NCBI RefSeq assembly: GCF_013620795.1
Contig: NZ_LGLW01000004.1
Coordinates: 1-64,000, forward strand
Direction: 5' to 3'
DNA from: Pseudomonas sp. Q2-TVG4-2
Lineage (GTDB): Bacteria > Pseudomonadota > Gammaproteobacteria > Pseudomonadales > Pseudomonadaceae
DNA: 64,000 nt
Below, one piece after another: positions 8,888 through 18,120 of this stretch. The notes below the pieces were generated by a model. It had not been told where the DNA came from and made no database searches. It saw only the letters and a program-made list of their open reading frames with translations. Position numbers and translations under genes: made by a program. The stretch's first letter is position 1, and every line of letters begins with the position of its first letter.

Positions 8888-10147
8888 ATGAAGATCCTCT
8901 TCTTGCATAGTTTGTATGCCCCCCACATTGGCGGCGGCGCGGAAATTGTTGTGCGTCAGCTGGCCGAAGGACTTCTGGGCCGCGGTTGCGATGTGGCGGT
9001 GCTGGCCACCGGCCCCGAGCGCGGGCTGCACGAAGAAATTCTGGGTGGCGTGCGGATCTATCGCGCCGGTCTATACAACCTGTACTGGCATTACACCCAG
9101 ACCCGGCTCAATCCGTTGCTGCGCCTCGGCTGGCATTACCGCGATCGCTATAACCGCAGCATGCGCCAGCATGTTCGCGAGGTGATCGAGCGCGAACAAC
9201 CCGACGTGGTGATCTGCAACAACCTGACCGGCTGGTCGGTCTCGGCCTGGGACGAGATCAGCGCGGCGGGCGTACCGATCGTTCAGGTAGTGCATGACCT
9301 TTACCTGTTGTGCCCCAAGGACACCATGTTCAGCAAGGGCCGCAGCTGCAGCCGTCAGTGCCGCATATGTTCGGCCTTTCGCCAGCACCATGGGGCAGCA
9401 TCGGCCCAGGTTGCTGCGGTGATCGGTGTCAGTCGCTTCATTCTCGATCGGGTATCTGAAGGCGGATATTTCAGCCGGGCCAGCCGCCATGTGGTGCACA
9501 ACAGCACAACAGCTGGCGATAACCCATCGCCCGCGCCGCGCCAGAACCACAGCGGGCTGTTGCGTTTCGGCTACATCGGCACGCTGTCGGAAAACAAGGG
9601 CGTGGGTTGGCTGATTGCACAGTTTCAGGCGCTATCGATCAACGCCACGCTGGAAATCGCCGGTCGCGGCAAGCTCGATTACGAAGCGCAGCTCAAGGCC
9701 ATGGCCGATCCAGCCAAGGTCCGTCTGGTCGGCTATAAGCATGCCGACAACTTCATGCGCAACATCGACGTGCTGGTGGTGCCTTCGATCTGGGCCGAGC
9801 CCTTCGGGCTGGTCGCCGTCGAAGCCTGCGCCCGGCACCTTCCAGTGATCGCGACGAACATGGGCGGTCTGCCAGAGATCATCCAGGACAACCTCAACGG
9901 GCTGCTCTGCTCGCCAGCCGACCCTGACTCGCTGGGCCGCGCGATGCTCAGGCTCTACCTGGACAGCGGCCTGCGCCAGCGCCTGTCGCAGCAAGCCCGC
10001 GACAGTGTTGCGCCTTTTCTCAACATGGACCGGATGCTCGATCAGTACCAGTCGATCCTGCATGCCACGCTGCACGGCCGGAGAGCCCACGATGATTTCG
10101 AGTTCGCTGACTTTCACGCGCCCCAGGCCGAGCCCGCTGGCGATTGA
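8888..10147 (+). CDS. Family 4 glycosyltransferase (GT-B)
   Basis: A 419-aa GT-B enzyme. The N-terminal acceptor domain opens with KILFLHSLYAPHIGGGAEIV (glycine-rich loop). The C-terminal nucleotide-sugar domain starts near residue 225 (LRFGYIGTLSENKGVGWLI) and carries the E-x7-E pair in AEPFGLVAVEA near residue 304. It should add a sugar to the lipid-linked repeat. A cysteine cluster (CPKDTMFSKGRSCSRQCRIC, ~143-162) suggests a structural metal site seen in some GT4 subgroups. The 3' end overlaps the polymerase gene by 56 bp. Confidence 0.85.
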   Translation: MKILFLHSLYAPHIGGGAEIVVRQLAEGLLGRGCDVAVLATGPERGLHEEILGGVRIYRAGLYNLYWHYTQTRLNPLLRLGWHYRDRYNRSMRQHVREVIEREQPDVVICNNLTGWSVSAWDEISAAGVPIVQVVHDLYLLCPKDTMFSKGRSCSRQCRICSAFRQHHGAASAQVAAVIGVSRFILDRVSEGGYFSRASRHVVHNSTTAGDNPSPAPRQNHSGLLRFGYIGTLSENKGVGWLIAQFQALSINATLEIAGRGKLDYEAQLKAMADPAKVRLVGYKHADNFMRNIDVLVVPSIWAEPFGLVAVEACARHLPVIATNMGGLPEIIQDNLNGLLCSPADPDSLGRAMLRLYLDSGLRQRLSQQARDSVAPFLNMDRMLDQYQSILHATLHGRRAHDDFEFADFHAPQAEPAGD

Positions 10148-11426
10148 TAAGCCAACCCTGCTGACCCTGATCGCAGCCTCGCTGCTGATCAGCGAAACCT
10201 TTGCAGGGGCGCTGCGCTATTACCTGGACATGGCGGGTATCTCCGCCCTGCTTTACTTGCCGAAGCTGGCCTGTGTCGCGGCGGTTGGACTGGAATTGCC
10301 ACGCGCACGCAGCAATCCAGAGGTGTGGCTGGTGTTGTTTGCCGTGTTGGTTTCAGGCCTGTTGGCGCTGCTTCACGGGGCTTCGCTGGGGAATGTCGGC
10401 TTCAGCCTGTTCATCTACGTCCCGCTACTGTTCGGCGTGTTCTGCGGCAGCTACCTGGAGCGCCGTACCGGTTTACTGGGCTGGGTGATCGGGTTCTGTC
10501 TGGCCGCCTCGTTACTCGGCATCGCACTGGACATGTTCACCAGCGTGCCATGGAAGGGGTACAGCTACATGATGGGTGACGTCGAACTGACCGCAAACAA
10601 GTCCTGGGCCTTCGGCAGTACGGACCGCCTCGCCGGGTTTGCCCGGATGTCGACCAATCTGGCCGTGATGATCGCGCTGTACAGCCTGTTCCTGGCTGCG
10701 TTCCTGCGGTCACGGCTGTTGCGGATGATGCTCTACCCACTGGCCTTTGGCGCGATCTTTCTCACCACCAACAAATCCACTGCGGCGGCCTATCTGCTGA
10801 CGCTGATGATGCTATTTCTCGCCGGCTATCGATTGCCCAGCGCCACGGCTTTTTTTATCGCGGTGATAACGGGAATGGCGCTGCCGGTTGCCAGCCTGCT
10901 GCTGAATATCCCGCAGAGCGAGGCCTATAGCGACAGCATGCTTGCGTCCTTCAACGATCGCCTGATTCATAGCTGGCCGAATTTCATTGATGCGATCATC
11001 AATGAAGGCTGGGGTTGGTGGGGCGCTGGTTTCGGGGCGGTCGGTGCCAGTGCCGCAGCGTTCCCCATGGCTTGGCTGGAATTGCTGAGAGTCGCCGACA
11101 ACACCGCGCTGTATCTCTGGGGAATGCTAGGTGTGTTTGGGGTACTGCTCTATTTGCTGCTGTTCCCGCTGCTGCTGCGTTTGCATGATCGCGGGCCGCG
11201 CATTCGTGATGCCTTACTGGGCATTGTGTTCTGTACGTGTCTGATCGGCTGGGCCACCGACGTACTGGAGGTAACCACCGCCACGCTATTTCTAGGCATG
11301 GCGATCGCTCATGTCCTGACGCCCCGGACGGTTCCGTGTCGAGGCTCGCATCACCCAATCGCCACGGCACAACCGCTCGGTGGCCTAGAACCGCACACAC
11401 CTAGACACAAGGATGAGTGGCCATGA
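10092..11426 (+). CDS. Wzy-like O-antigen/exopolysaccharide polymerase (O-antigen ligase family)
   Basis: A 444-aa protein made almost wholly of hydrophobic segments (about 10-12 transmembrane helices) with a larger polar loop towards the C-terminal half (PQSEAYSDSMLASFNDRLIH onward). This is the layout of Wzy polymerases and O-antigen ligases. Wzy would join repeat units in the periplasm; the gene is placed here by topology and context because the family has little conserved sequence. ATG 10092 follows GGAGAG and lies within the end of the upstream gene. The stop overlaps the next start as ATGA, showing translational coupling. Confidence 0.75.
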   Translation: MISSSLTFTRPRPSPLAIDKPTLLTLIAASLLISETFAGALRYYLDMAGISALLYLPKLACVAAVGLELPRARSNPEVWLVLFAVLVSGLLALLHGASLGNVGFSLFIYVPLLFGVFCGSYLERRTGLLGWVIGFCLAASLLGIALDMFTSVPWKGYSYMMGDVELTANKSWAFGSTDRLAGFARMSTNLAVMIALYSLFLAAFLRSRLLRMMLYPLAFGAIFLTTNKSTAAAYLLTLMMLFLAGYRLPSATAFFIAVITGMALPVASLLLNIPQSEAYSDSMLASFNDRLIHSWPNFIDAIINEGWGWWGAGFGAVGASAAAFPMAWLELLRVADNTALYLWGMLGVFGVLLYLLLFPLLLRLHDRGPRIRDALLGIVFCTCLIGWATDVLEVTTATLFLGMAIAHVLTPRTVPCRGSHHPIATAQPLGGLEPHTPRHKDEWP

Positions 11427-12736
11427 GCACCCGCCTCCGTTATCGCCGGTTGGCGCTTGTCGCAGCCCTTTCAGGTCTTGCATTGCACGCGCCGGCAAAG
11501 CCAATGGAAGAACCTTTCATCATCGGGGTCGCATCGCACGATCTGCACCTGCGAGACAATCGAAACCAGGGGAACCTTCTGTCGCGAGAAGCCGGTATCG
11601 AGTCGGTGCGGACCGATGCGCATTGGGCGTTTCTGGAACGCAACCGCGATCGGCTCAAGGTGGAGCCGCACTGGCACCGCTATCTCGCCGGCACCGAAGC
11701 ACAGGGGCTCGATAGCCTTTTTATCCTTGGCTACGGCAATAGCTTTCACGGCGATGGAGAAAAGCCACGTAGCGAACCGGTACGCGCCGCCTTCAATCGC
11801 TACGTCGCGTTCGTCGCACAGCAGTTTCGTGGCCGCATCAAACACTACGAAGTCTGGAACGAGTGGGACGTCGAAAACCCGACCGACCCGCAGTTCACGC
11901 AAGATTACGCCCGGCTTATCGTCGATGCGGCGGGCATCATCCGCCAGCACGATCCCAACGCGAAAGTGCTGGCCGGCGCGGTGACTACCCAGGGCATCGA
12001 GTCGGGTTTCGCGCTGCGCCTGATCGAGGCCGGCGTAATGCAATCGATCGATGGCCTCTCGCTGCACCCTTACGTGCATTGTCGCGGGCGCGGGAAGAAC
12101 ACCCCAGAAGCCTGGATCGAGTGGCTTGCAAAGGTTGATCTGGAGCTGTCCCGCGCCGCTGGCGAGCCGGTGCCGCTGTACCTGACAGAGATGAGCTGGC
12201 CGGCCTATCAAGGGTCTTGCGGCATCGATGAACGCCTGCAGGCGGCTTATCTGGCACGTAGCTTCTTTCTCGCCAGGACGCTACCCAACGTGCGGGGTTA
12301 CTGGTGGTACGACTTGCGAAACGACGGCACGGACAAGCGTGAGCGTGAGCACAATTTCGGTTTGCTCCGTCAGGACTACTCGCTGAAGCCAGCGTATCCA
12401 GTGCTCAAGGCAGTTAGCCCGATCATCCAGAACTACCAGTTCCTTGGTCATGCTGGCGTGGCCGGGAAAGACACCGTCCTGCTGCACTTCGGTAACGCAG
12501 ACGAACAACTTCTGGTCGGGTGGAGCACCGACCAGGCCCGCTCGGTCAGCATCGAATCCGCAGGCCGGGCAACCGGCAAGCTGGAGTGGATCGATACCGC
12601 CACTCCTGATAACGGCCGAACTCGAGGCGACACGGTATGGGAATGCCCAGCCACTGCGAGCAACTGCACCGCTAATGTCGAGCTCAATGGATTTCCGAAG
12701 ATCTTCAGCCTCGGTAAATCCGCACCCAAGCCTTAG
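11423..12736 (+). CDS. Secreted PslG-like glycoside hydrolase (GH39-type clan A)
   Basis: A 437-aa protein with an N-terminal signal peptide (RRLALVAALSGLALHAPAKP, ~6-25) and a clan GH-A barrel. The acid/base glutamate is expected in HYEVWNEWD near residue 150 and the nucleophile glutamate in LYLTEMSWP near residue 256. PslG of P. aeruginosa is a periplasmic endoglycosidase needed for Psl handling, and this protein has the same plan. It probably trims or releases polymer chains in the periplasm. ATG 11423 follows AAGGATGAG; GTG 11417 is less likely. A small beta-rich domain follows the barrel (~345-437). Confidence 0.75.
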   Translation: MSTRLRYRRLALVAALSGLALHAPAKPMEEPFIIGVASHDLHLRDNRNQGNLLSREAGIESVRTDAHWAFLERNRDRLKVEPHWHRYLAGTEAQGLDSLFILGYGNSFHGDGEKPRSEPVRAAFNRYVAFVAQQFRGRIKHYEVWNEWDVENPTDPQFTQDYARLIVDAAGIIRQHDPNAKVLAGAVTTQGIESGFALRLIEAGVMQSIDGLSLHPYVHCRGRGKNTPEAWIEWLAKVDLELSRAAGEPVPLYLTEMSWPAYQGSCGIDERLQAAYLARSFFLARTLPNVRGYWWYDLRNDGTDKREREHNFGLLRQDYSLKPAYPVLKAVSPIIQNYQFLGHAGVAGKDTVLLHFGNADEQLLVGWSTDQARSVSIESAGRATGKLEWIDTATPDNGRTRGDTVWECPATASNCTANVELNGFPKIFSLGKSAPKP

Positions 12737-12772
12737 CGATTCGTGAACGGTTTTTGGAAAGAGGAGTTTCAG

Positions 12773-13891
12773 ATGATTGTGATCAACGCTCGCTTTCTTA
12801 CCCAGGAAATACGCGGCGTGCAGCGTTTCGCGGAGCAGATCAGCCTACAGCTCAGAAGCTTGCGCGACGATCTCGTCTTCGTCGCGCCACAGGATATACG
12901 CCTGCATGAAAGCGCTGAGCAGCTAGGCGTACACCGCATCGGCCGGCACCGAGGACACCTTTGGGAGCAGCTCGATCTGCCCTTGTGGCTGGCGAGCAAT
13001 GGCAGCCCGCCGCTGGTCTCGCTGTGCAACACGGCACCCCTGGCATACAACAACCAGATCGCGACCCACCACGACATCACCTACGTCAGGCATCCGGAGA
13101 GCTACTCGCGAGCGTTCCGGGCGACCTACCGCAACCTGACGCCGCTGCTGCTCAAACGAATCAAGGCGCTGATTACCGTGAGCGAATTTTCGCGAAAAGA
13201 AATAGCCCGCTTCTATAACTATCCGGCACGCGATATTTGCGTGGTGCCCAACGCCGTGGATGAACGCTTTCAGCCTTTTTGTGCCGCCCAATGCCCCCGT
13301 GGCTCGGCGCCGTACCTGCTGGCAGTGTCATCACCCAGCGCGCACAAGAACTTTGCCAGGATGGTCGCCGCATTTCTGCGACTGGAAGGGCTCGACGAAG
13401 TGGAGCTGCGCATCATTGGCGACTCGAACCGGGTCTTCTCCGGCAGCCTGCACGACGCCGCCGGCAGCCGGCGCATCCGCATGCTTGGCAGGCTCACCGA
13501 CGAAGAATTGGTGGAGGCCTATCAGGGTGCAACGGCCTTCGTGTTTCCGTCCATCTATGAAGGCTTCGGCATTCCCCCGCTCGAGGCGCAGGCCTGCGGC
13601 TGCCCGGTCATCGCTGCACGTGCCGCCTCCATTCCTGAAGTTCTCGGCGATAGCGCGCTGTACTTCGATCCGCTGAAGGTCCAGGACATCACCGATTGCA
13701 TGCAGCGGGTCCTGCTGGACGAGTCTCTGCGCCAGGATCTGCGCCGCCGCGGCAAAGCGAACGTCACACGCTACTGCTGGAATGCGTCGGCCCGGCAGGT
13801 ATCCCGGCTAATCGACCAGGCGTTCACTGGGGTGCGTGACCCCGGAAAAGTGAGCCTTCGGCGGCTCCCGCTCAGCCAGCCGAAGCAGTAA
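12773..13891 (+). CDS. Family 4 glycosyltransferase (GT-B)
   Basis: A 372-aa GT-B enzyme. The second domain begins near residue 175 (PYLLAVSSPSAHKNFARMV) and carries the E-x7-E motif in YEGFGIPPLEAQACGCP near residue 260, as in mannosyl- and glucosyltransferases of the WbaZ/WcaI type. ATG 12773 is preceded by GAGGAG; the upstream GTG at 12743 has no such site. It lies 36 bp after the hydrolase gene. The 141 bp that follow (13892-14032) hold no gene or clear terminator. Confidence 0.8.
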   Translation: MIVINARFLTQEIRGVQRFAEQISLQLRSLRDDLVFVAPQDIRLHESAEQLGVHRIGRHRGHLWEQLDLPLWLASNGSPPLVSLCNTAPLAYNNQIATHHDITYVRHPESYSRAFRATYRNLTPLLLKRIKALITVSEFSRKEIARFYNYPARDICVVPNAVDERFQPFCAAQCPRGSAPYLLAVSSPSAHKNFARMVAAFLRLEGLDEVELRIIGDSNRVFSGSLHDAAGSRRIRMLGRLTDEELVEAYQGATAFVFPSIYEGFGIPPLEAQACGCPVIAARAASIPEVLGDSALYFDPLKVQDITDCMQRVLLDESLRQDLRRRGKANVTRYCWNASARQVSRLIDQAFTGVRDPGKVSLRRLPLSQPKQ

Positions 13892-14032
13892 CTAAGTCAA
13901 GCCACGCCTGACAAAAAAGCCGGCGCGTCACGTGCAACCACTCACCGCATCGCCGCAATAGGCCCAATCTCAGTCGCCGTCGTCTCGACGATTGATCCGC
14001 TGCCACTCCTCATACCCACGAAAGGCTATCGT

Positions 14033-15250
14033 ATGAAAATCGCCATTGTTCATGACTGGCTAGTAACCTACGCCGGCGCCGAACGGGTGCTTGCCGGGAT
14101 ACTCGAGACCTGGCCAGAAGCAGACCTCTTTGCCGTGATTGACTTCCTTTCCGATGAAGACCGCGCCAACCTCGGCGGCAAACGCGCCACTACGACCTTC
14201 ATCCAGCAGCTGCCCAAGGCGAAAACGCATTATCAGAAATACCTGCCCCTGATGCCCTTGGCCATCGAGCAGCTCGACATGTCAACCTACGACCTGGTGA
14301 TATCCAGCAGCCACGCCGTGGCAAAGGGCGTACTCACCGGGCCGAACCAGCTTCACATCAGCTACGTGCATTCACCGATCCGCTACGCCTGGGACCTCCA
14401 GCATCAGTATCTGCACGAGGCCAGCCTGGACCACGGCTTCAAGGCAAAGCTGGCGCGCATGCTGCTGCATTACATGCGTATGTGGGATCAGCGTACCGCC
14501 AGCGGTGTGGACGAGTTCATCGCCAACTCGCACTTCATCGGACGGCGCATCAATAAGAGCTATCGACGTGAATCGACGGTGATCTACCCACCTGTCGATA
14601 CCCGCCAGTTCACGCTATATGCCGAGAAAGAAGACTTTTACCTGACCGCATCGCGGATGGTGCCCTACAAGCGCATCCCCATGATCGTCGAAGCATTTTC
14701 GCGGATGCCCGACAAGAAGCTGATCGTGATCGGCACGGGTCCGGAAATGGAAAAAGCAAAGGAGCTCGCAACACCGAACGTGACGCTGATGGGCTATCAG
14801 AATTTTGCCGTGCTGTTGCATCACATGCAACGCGCCCGCGCGTTCGTGTTCGCTGCAGAAGAAGATTTCGGCATCGCACCCATCGAGGCTCAAGCGTGTG
14901 GCACACCGGTTATTGCCTATGGACGAGGCGGCGTTCTGGAAACGGTACGGGGAATCGATCACCCGGAGCCAACAGGCGTGTTCTACGCCGAGCAGACACC
15001 TGAGTCGCTCATCGCTGCGGTGAACGAATTCGAGTCGGAAGCGCATCACATCCTGCCGAACACCTGCCGGGTAAGCGCGGAGCGTTTTTCAACCGAACGA
15101 TTCAGGCAGGAGATTAAGACTTTCGTCGATACTAGGGTTCGCGAGGTTTCTTTAAACCAAGGACAGGACGCGCTAGTGCACCGCCCAATCATAACGCCGG
15201 TAAGCGTCACACCGGTCTATCCCGCGGCGGTACCCATGAAGCACGCCTGA
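14033..15250 (+). CDS. Family 4 glycosyltransferase, mannosyltransferase-like
   Basis: A 405-aa GT-B enzyme. MKIAIVHDWLVTYAGAERVL is a typical start of the WbaZ-like group, and the conserved SYVHSPIRYAWDLQHQYL lies near residue 104. The E-x7-E motif is EEDFGIAPIEAQACGTP near residue 279. Close relatives often act on GDP-mannose, but the donor here is a guess. The ATG follows AAAGG. The last 40 residues form a low-complexity tail that family members usually lack. Confidence 0.8.
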   Translation: MKIAIVHDWLVTYAGAERVLAGILETWPEADLFAVIDFLSDEDRANLGGKRATTTFIQQLPKAKTHYQKYLPLMPLAIEQLDMSTYDLVISSSHAVAKGVLTGPNQLHISYVHSPIRYAWDLQHQYLHEASLDHGFKAKLARMLLHYMRMWDQRTASGVDEFIANSHFIGRRINKSYRRESTVIYPPVDTRQFTLYAEKEDFYLTASRMVPYKRIPMIVEAFSRMPDKKLIVIGTGPEMEKAKELATPNVTLMGYQNFAVLLHHMQRARAFVFAAEEDFGIAPIEAQACGTPVIAYGRGGVLETVRGIDHPEPTGVFYAEQTPESLIAAVNEFESEAHHILPNTCRVSAERFSTERFRQEIKTFVDTRVREVSLNQGQDALVHRPIITPVSVTPVYPAAVPMKHA

Positions 15251-15282
15251 GCAGGCTCCCATCTCATTGCGAGGTTTCACGG

Positions 15283-15624
15283 ATGAACACAGCAACCGCA
15301 ACTCACCGAATTCAGACCAGCTGCGTATTAAGCCTTGCCTTGCTGATCAGCGGGACGACGGATGCCGCCCACGGACCTGAACATGCCGGCGGTGAGCTGT
15401 ACCGGCAGGGGCACGAAAGCTTCGCCCCTGACAGGCCAAGCTGCGCAGGCCGTCAAGGCCCTCGCGTGATCATCTTCGATCACGAATTTCGCCAGACCGC
15501 ACCGTCCTGCAACACCGCCACCCGTGGTTCCGTAACGATCACGCCCCCGCCCATACGGCTGGCGAGACCGCTCTCCGGTAACCAATACATCCCGTCTAGC
15601 GACAGCATCCGCTACTCGTTTTAA
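15283..15624 (+). CDS. Small putative secreted protein, unknown function
   Basis: A possible 113-aa protein whose N terminus looks like a signal peptide (SCVLSLALLISGTTDA, ~13-28, then AHG). The mature part is polar, with three cysteines and a proline-rich stretch near residue 88. I recognise no family. It lies 32 bp after a glycosyltransferase stop on the same strand, inside a 740-bp stretch (15251-15991) with only short ORFs. It could be a genuine operon member or a chance ORF in a degraded region. Confidence 0.4.
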   Translation: MNTATATHRIQTSCVLSLALLISGTTDAAHGPEHAGGELYRQGHESFAPDRPSCAGRQGPRVIIFDHEFRQTAPSCNTATRGSVTITPPPIRLARPLSGNQYIPSSDSIRYSF

Positions 15625-15647
15625 CCCTGCGACCCTTTGGAGGGCCC

Positions 15648-15869
15648 ATGAACAGTGCAGACCAAAACAGGCCATCGCTGGTTTACGCCGACGGTTACTC
15701 CTACACAGAGATCTTCCAGACCCCTGACAGACCAGGCATTTCCGGCGGAGATCGGTTGATCAGCGTCTTCCATGCATTCTTCACGGCCGACCGTGACAAC
15801 GAGGCTTGCGACGTCGATTCACCAGGCGTGCGAGCCGATGCGATCAAGGTACCCAGCAAGGTCGTCTGA
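15648..15869 (+). CDS. Small hypothetical protein
   Basis: A 73-aa ORF starting MNSADQNRPSLVYADGYSY, preceded by a good ribosome binding site (TTGGAGGG) 23 bp after the previous small ORF. No domain, signal peptide or membrane helix is seen. Its place between polysaccharide genes and the good ribosome binding site argue that it is translated; the sequence gives no function. The following 122 bp (15870-15991) contain nothing I can name. Confidence 0.4.
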   Translation: MNSADQNRPSLVYADGYSYTEIFQTPDRPGISGGDRLISVFHAFFTADRDNEACDVDSPGVRADAIKVPSKVV

Positions 15870-15991
15870 TCGGCGTCTTCGCCGGACAAGGAGCCGCTGA
15901 CCAGCCCATCGCAGCGCCGCAACCACCCCGCCAAATAATGGCCATGCCGCTGACGCTTCGGTGGCATTCACGCTTCACACAGAGACAACCC

Positions 15992-16990
15992 ATGAGCCCG
16001 AAGACGACTGTGGTGACCGTGACCTACGGCAATCGGCTGGCTTACCTGCAGCAGCTAATCGAGCGTGCGCTGAGCTTCGCCGAGATCAGCGACGTGGTAG
16101 TGGTGAGCAATGCATCACTCGCACCCCTGGATCAGCTACCTGAACGTTGGCCGGGACAGGTCAAGCTGATCGAGCTGCAGCACAATACCGGCTCGGCGAA
16201 CGGCTATGCCGTAGCGCTAGACGCAGCGCTGGCAGGCGGAGCTGACTACATCTGGATGATGGACGATGACAATGCTCCGACCGCAGCTGCTGTATCGATC
16301 CTGCATCGTGAACTTGCGCGGCTCACCGGTCTGCTCGGTCGGGATCGAGTAGCGGTGCTGGGCTATCGCGCGACGCAACAGGCCGACATCGCGCAGGGAG
16401 TCCCCCCCCGCTACATTCTCCAGCCACGCTCCAGCTACTTCGGCTTTCATATCGCCCAGCTACCCTACAAGCTCTGGCGCCGTGTGCCTTGGGCCAAGCG
16501 GCCAGGCAAACGGCCTGCGAGCATCAGTCTGCCATTTGCCCCCTATGGCGGCATGCTGGCACATCGCAGCCTGTACCAGCGCATTGGCGTGCCATTGAAG
16601 GATCTGGTGCTTTACGTCGACGACACCGAATACACCCGACGCATCACGGCCGGCGGTGGCCGATTGTTCCTCTTCACCGATGCGGTGATCGACGAGCTCG
16701 AGCAATCCTGGAACATCAAGGCGCGCACTCGCAATATTTACGAGAGCTTTCTACTCGGCGAATCGGACTTCCGCGCCTACTACGCCGCACGCAATCAGGC
16801 CTGGTTCGACAAGAACGTCTGGGCCGCCTCACCCCGGCTGCATCGTCTCAACCGCATGATCTTTCTCACGCTGCTGCGCCTGTTTGCCCGGCTCCGCAAT
16901 ACCCGCGAGCGCCTGGCGCTGATCGAGCAGGCGATCCATGACGGTGAAAGCGGCGTGCTGGGTATGAGCAAGACCTTCCCGTTGCGCTAA
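15992..16990 (+). CDS. Family 2 glycosyltransferase (galactofuranosyl/rhamnosyl-type)
   Basis: A 332-aa GT-A-fold enzyme. TTVVTVTYGNRLAYLQQLIE opens the nucleotide-binding domain and the DxD-type motif is WMMDDDN near residue 90. A second conserved acidic stretch, YVDDTEYTRRI, is near residue 208. This layout resembles rhamnosyl- and galactofuranosyltransferases of the GlfT/WbbL type. ATG 15992 aligns the protein with the family start; the frame is open further upstream but without family-like sequence. Confidence 0.8.
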   Translation: MSPKTTVVTVTYGNRLAYLQQLIERALSFAEISDVVVVSNASLAPLDQLPERWPGQVKLIELQHNTGSANGYAVALDAALAGGADYIWMMDDDNAPTAAAVSILHRELARLTGLLGRDRVAVLGYRATQQADIAQGVPPRYILQPRSSYFGFHIAQLPYKLWRRVPWAKRPGKRPASISLPFAPYGGMLAHRSLYQRIGVPLKDLVLYVDDTEYTRRITAGGGRLFLFTDAVIDELEQSWNIKARTRNIYESFLLGESDFRAYYAARNQAWFDKNVWAASPRLHRLNRMIFLTLLRLFARLRNTRERLALIEQAIHDGESGVLGMSKTFPLR

Positions 16991-17038
16991 CCCACCGTCA
17001 GCGCTCCACTCCGTTCCGATTCATCGAGGACATTGTCC

Positions 17039-18109
17039 ATGGACGTCACATCGGTCCAGCGTGACGCAAACAACTTCGATTTTTTGCGATTCTTCGCCGC
17101 GTCAGCGGTGGTCTTTGGCCACTGCTATTGGCTGTCGGGGGGCGGCGATATCGAGCCGGTAAGGCTTTTCACCGGATCAATGGACACCGCCGACATCGCC
17201 GTGAACCTGTTCTTCGTGATGAGCGGATTCCTGATTGCAGCGTCATGGATGAACAGTCGCAGCGTGCTGGATTTCGCCGCCAAACGCGCACTGCGCATCT
17301 TTCCCGCATTGACGGTGTCGGTACTGTTCACCGTGCTGATTGTCGGACCGCTGGCGACTGGGCTGTCGCTGAAAGAGTATTTTCTTGCCAGCCAGACCCT
17401 GCGTTACCTGACCAACATGGCCCTGATTACGCAATTTCATCTGCCTGGTGTATTCACCGAGAATCCATTCCCGGATACGGTCAATGGATCGGTCTGGACG
17501 CTGCCCTACGAAGTCCTCATGTACGCATCATTGCTGGTGATGGGGCTGCTCAAGGTATTCGGGCGAATCGCCGTACTGGCGGTGCCGATGATGCTCATCG
17601 CGATCCATTTCCACCTGGCACCGAATCTGGGCCTGGAAAGCGAGATGCTGCACAAGTCGACCCGATTGGGGATGTTTTTCTTTCTCGGCTCGGCGATGTA
17701 CTTGTACCGGGGGAACCTGCCTTGGAACTGGAAGGTTGCGCTGGCCTTGCTCGCACTGTCGCTGCTCAGCGCAAGGACAGAGCTCTGGCTGTACATCCAT
17801 GTACTGACACTGCCTTATCTGACCATCTATCTGGCCCACCTGCCGATACCACGGCTATCCGGCTTCGGCAGACACGGCGATTTTTCCTATGGCATCTATA
17901 TTTTCAGCTTTCCGATCCAGCAGCTGCTGATGCACAGTTTCAGTCCGCAGCTTCCGCTAGGCGCGTTCATGGCCATCAGCCTATTGGCTAGCATCGCCGT
18001 CGCAGCGCTGTCCTGGCACTTCATCGAATCCCCCGCACTGCGGCTGAAACGCTACCTGCCCAGCGCCCGCCAGCGCATCGGCCGCGCAGGCCTCAGCCCA
18101 GCCCCCTGA
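17039..18109 (+). CDS. Acyltransferase family 3 membrane protein (OafA/NodX-type)
   Basis: A 356-aa integral membrane protein with about ten hydrophobic segments. The family signature is at the N terminus: FDFLRFFAASAVVFGHCYWL (~12-31), including the conserved R and the H of the proposed catalytic site. Such enzymes O-acetylate or otherwise acylate polysaccharide sugars across the inner membrane. ATG 17039 follows GAGGA by 8 nt. It is the last gene of the polysaccharide operon and converges, 11 bp apart, on the receiver-domain gene. Confidence 0.85.
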   Translation: MDVTSVQRDANNFDFLRFFAASAVVFGHCYWLSGGGDIEPVRLFTGSMDTADIAVNLFFVMSGFLIAASWMNSRSVLDFAAKRALRIFPALTVSVLFTVLIVGPLATGLSLKEYFLASQTLRYLTNMALITQFHLPGVFTENPFPDTVNGSVWTLPYEVLMYASLLVMGLLKVFGRIAVLAVPMMLIAIHFHLAPNLGLESEMLHKSTRLGMFFFLGSAMYLYRGNLPWNWKVALALLALSLLSARTELWLYIHVLTLPYLTIYLAHLPIPRLSGFGRHGDFSYGIYIFSFPIQQLLMHSFSPQLPLGAFMAISLLASIAVAALSWHFIESPALRLKRYLPSARQRIGRAGLSPAP

Positions 18110-18120
18110 TTCAGGCTGCG

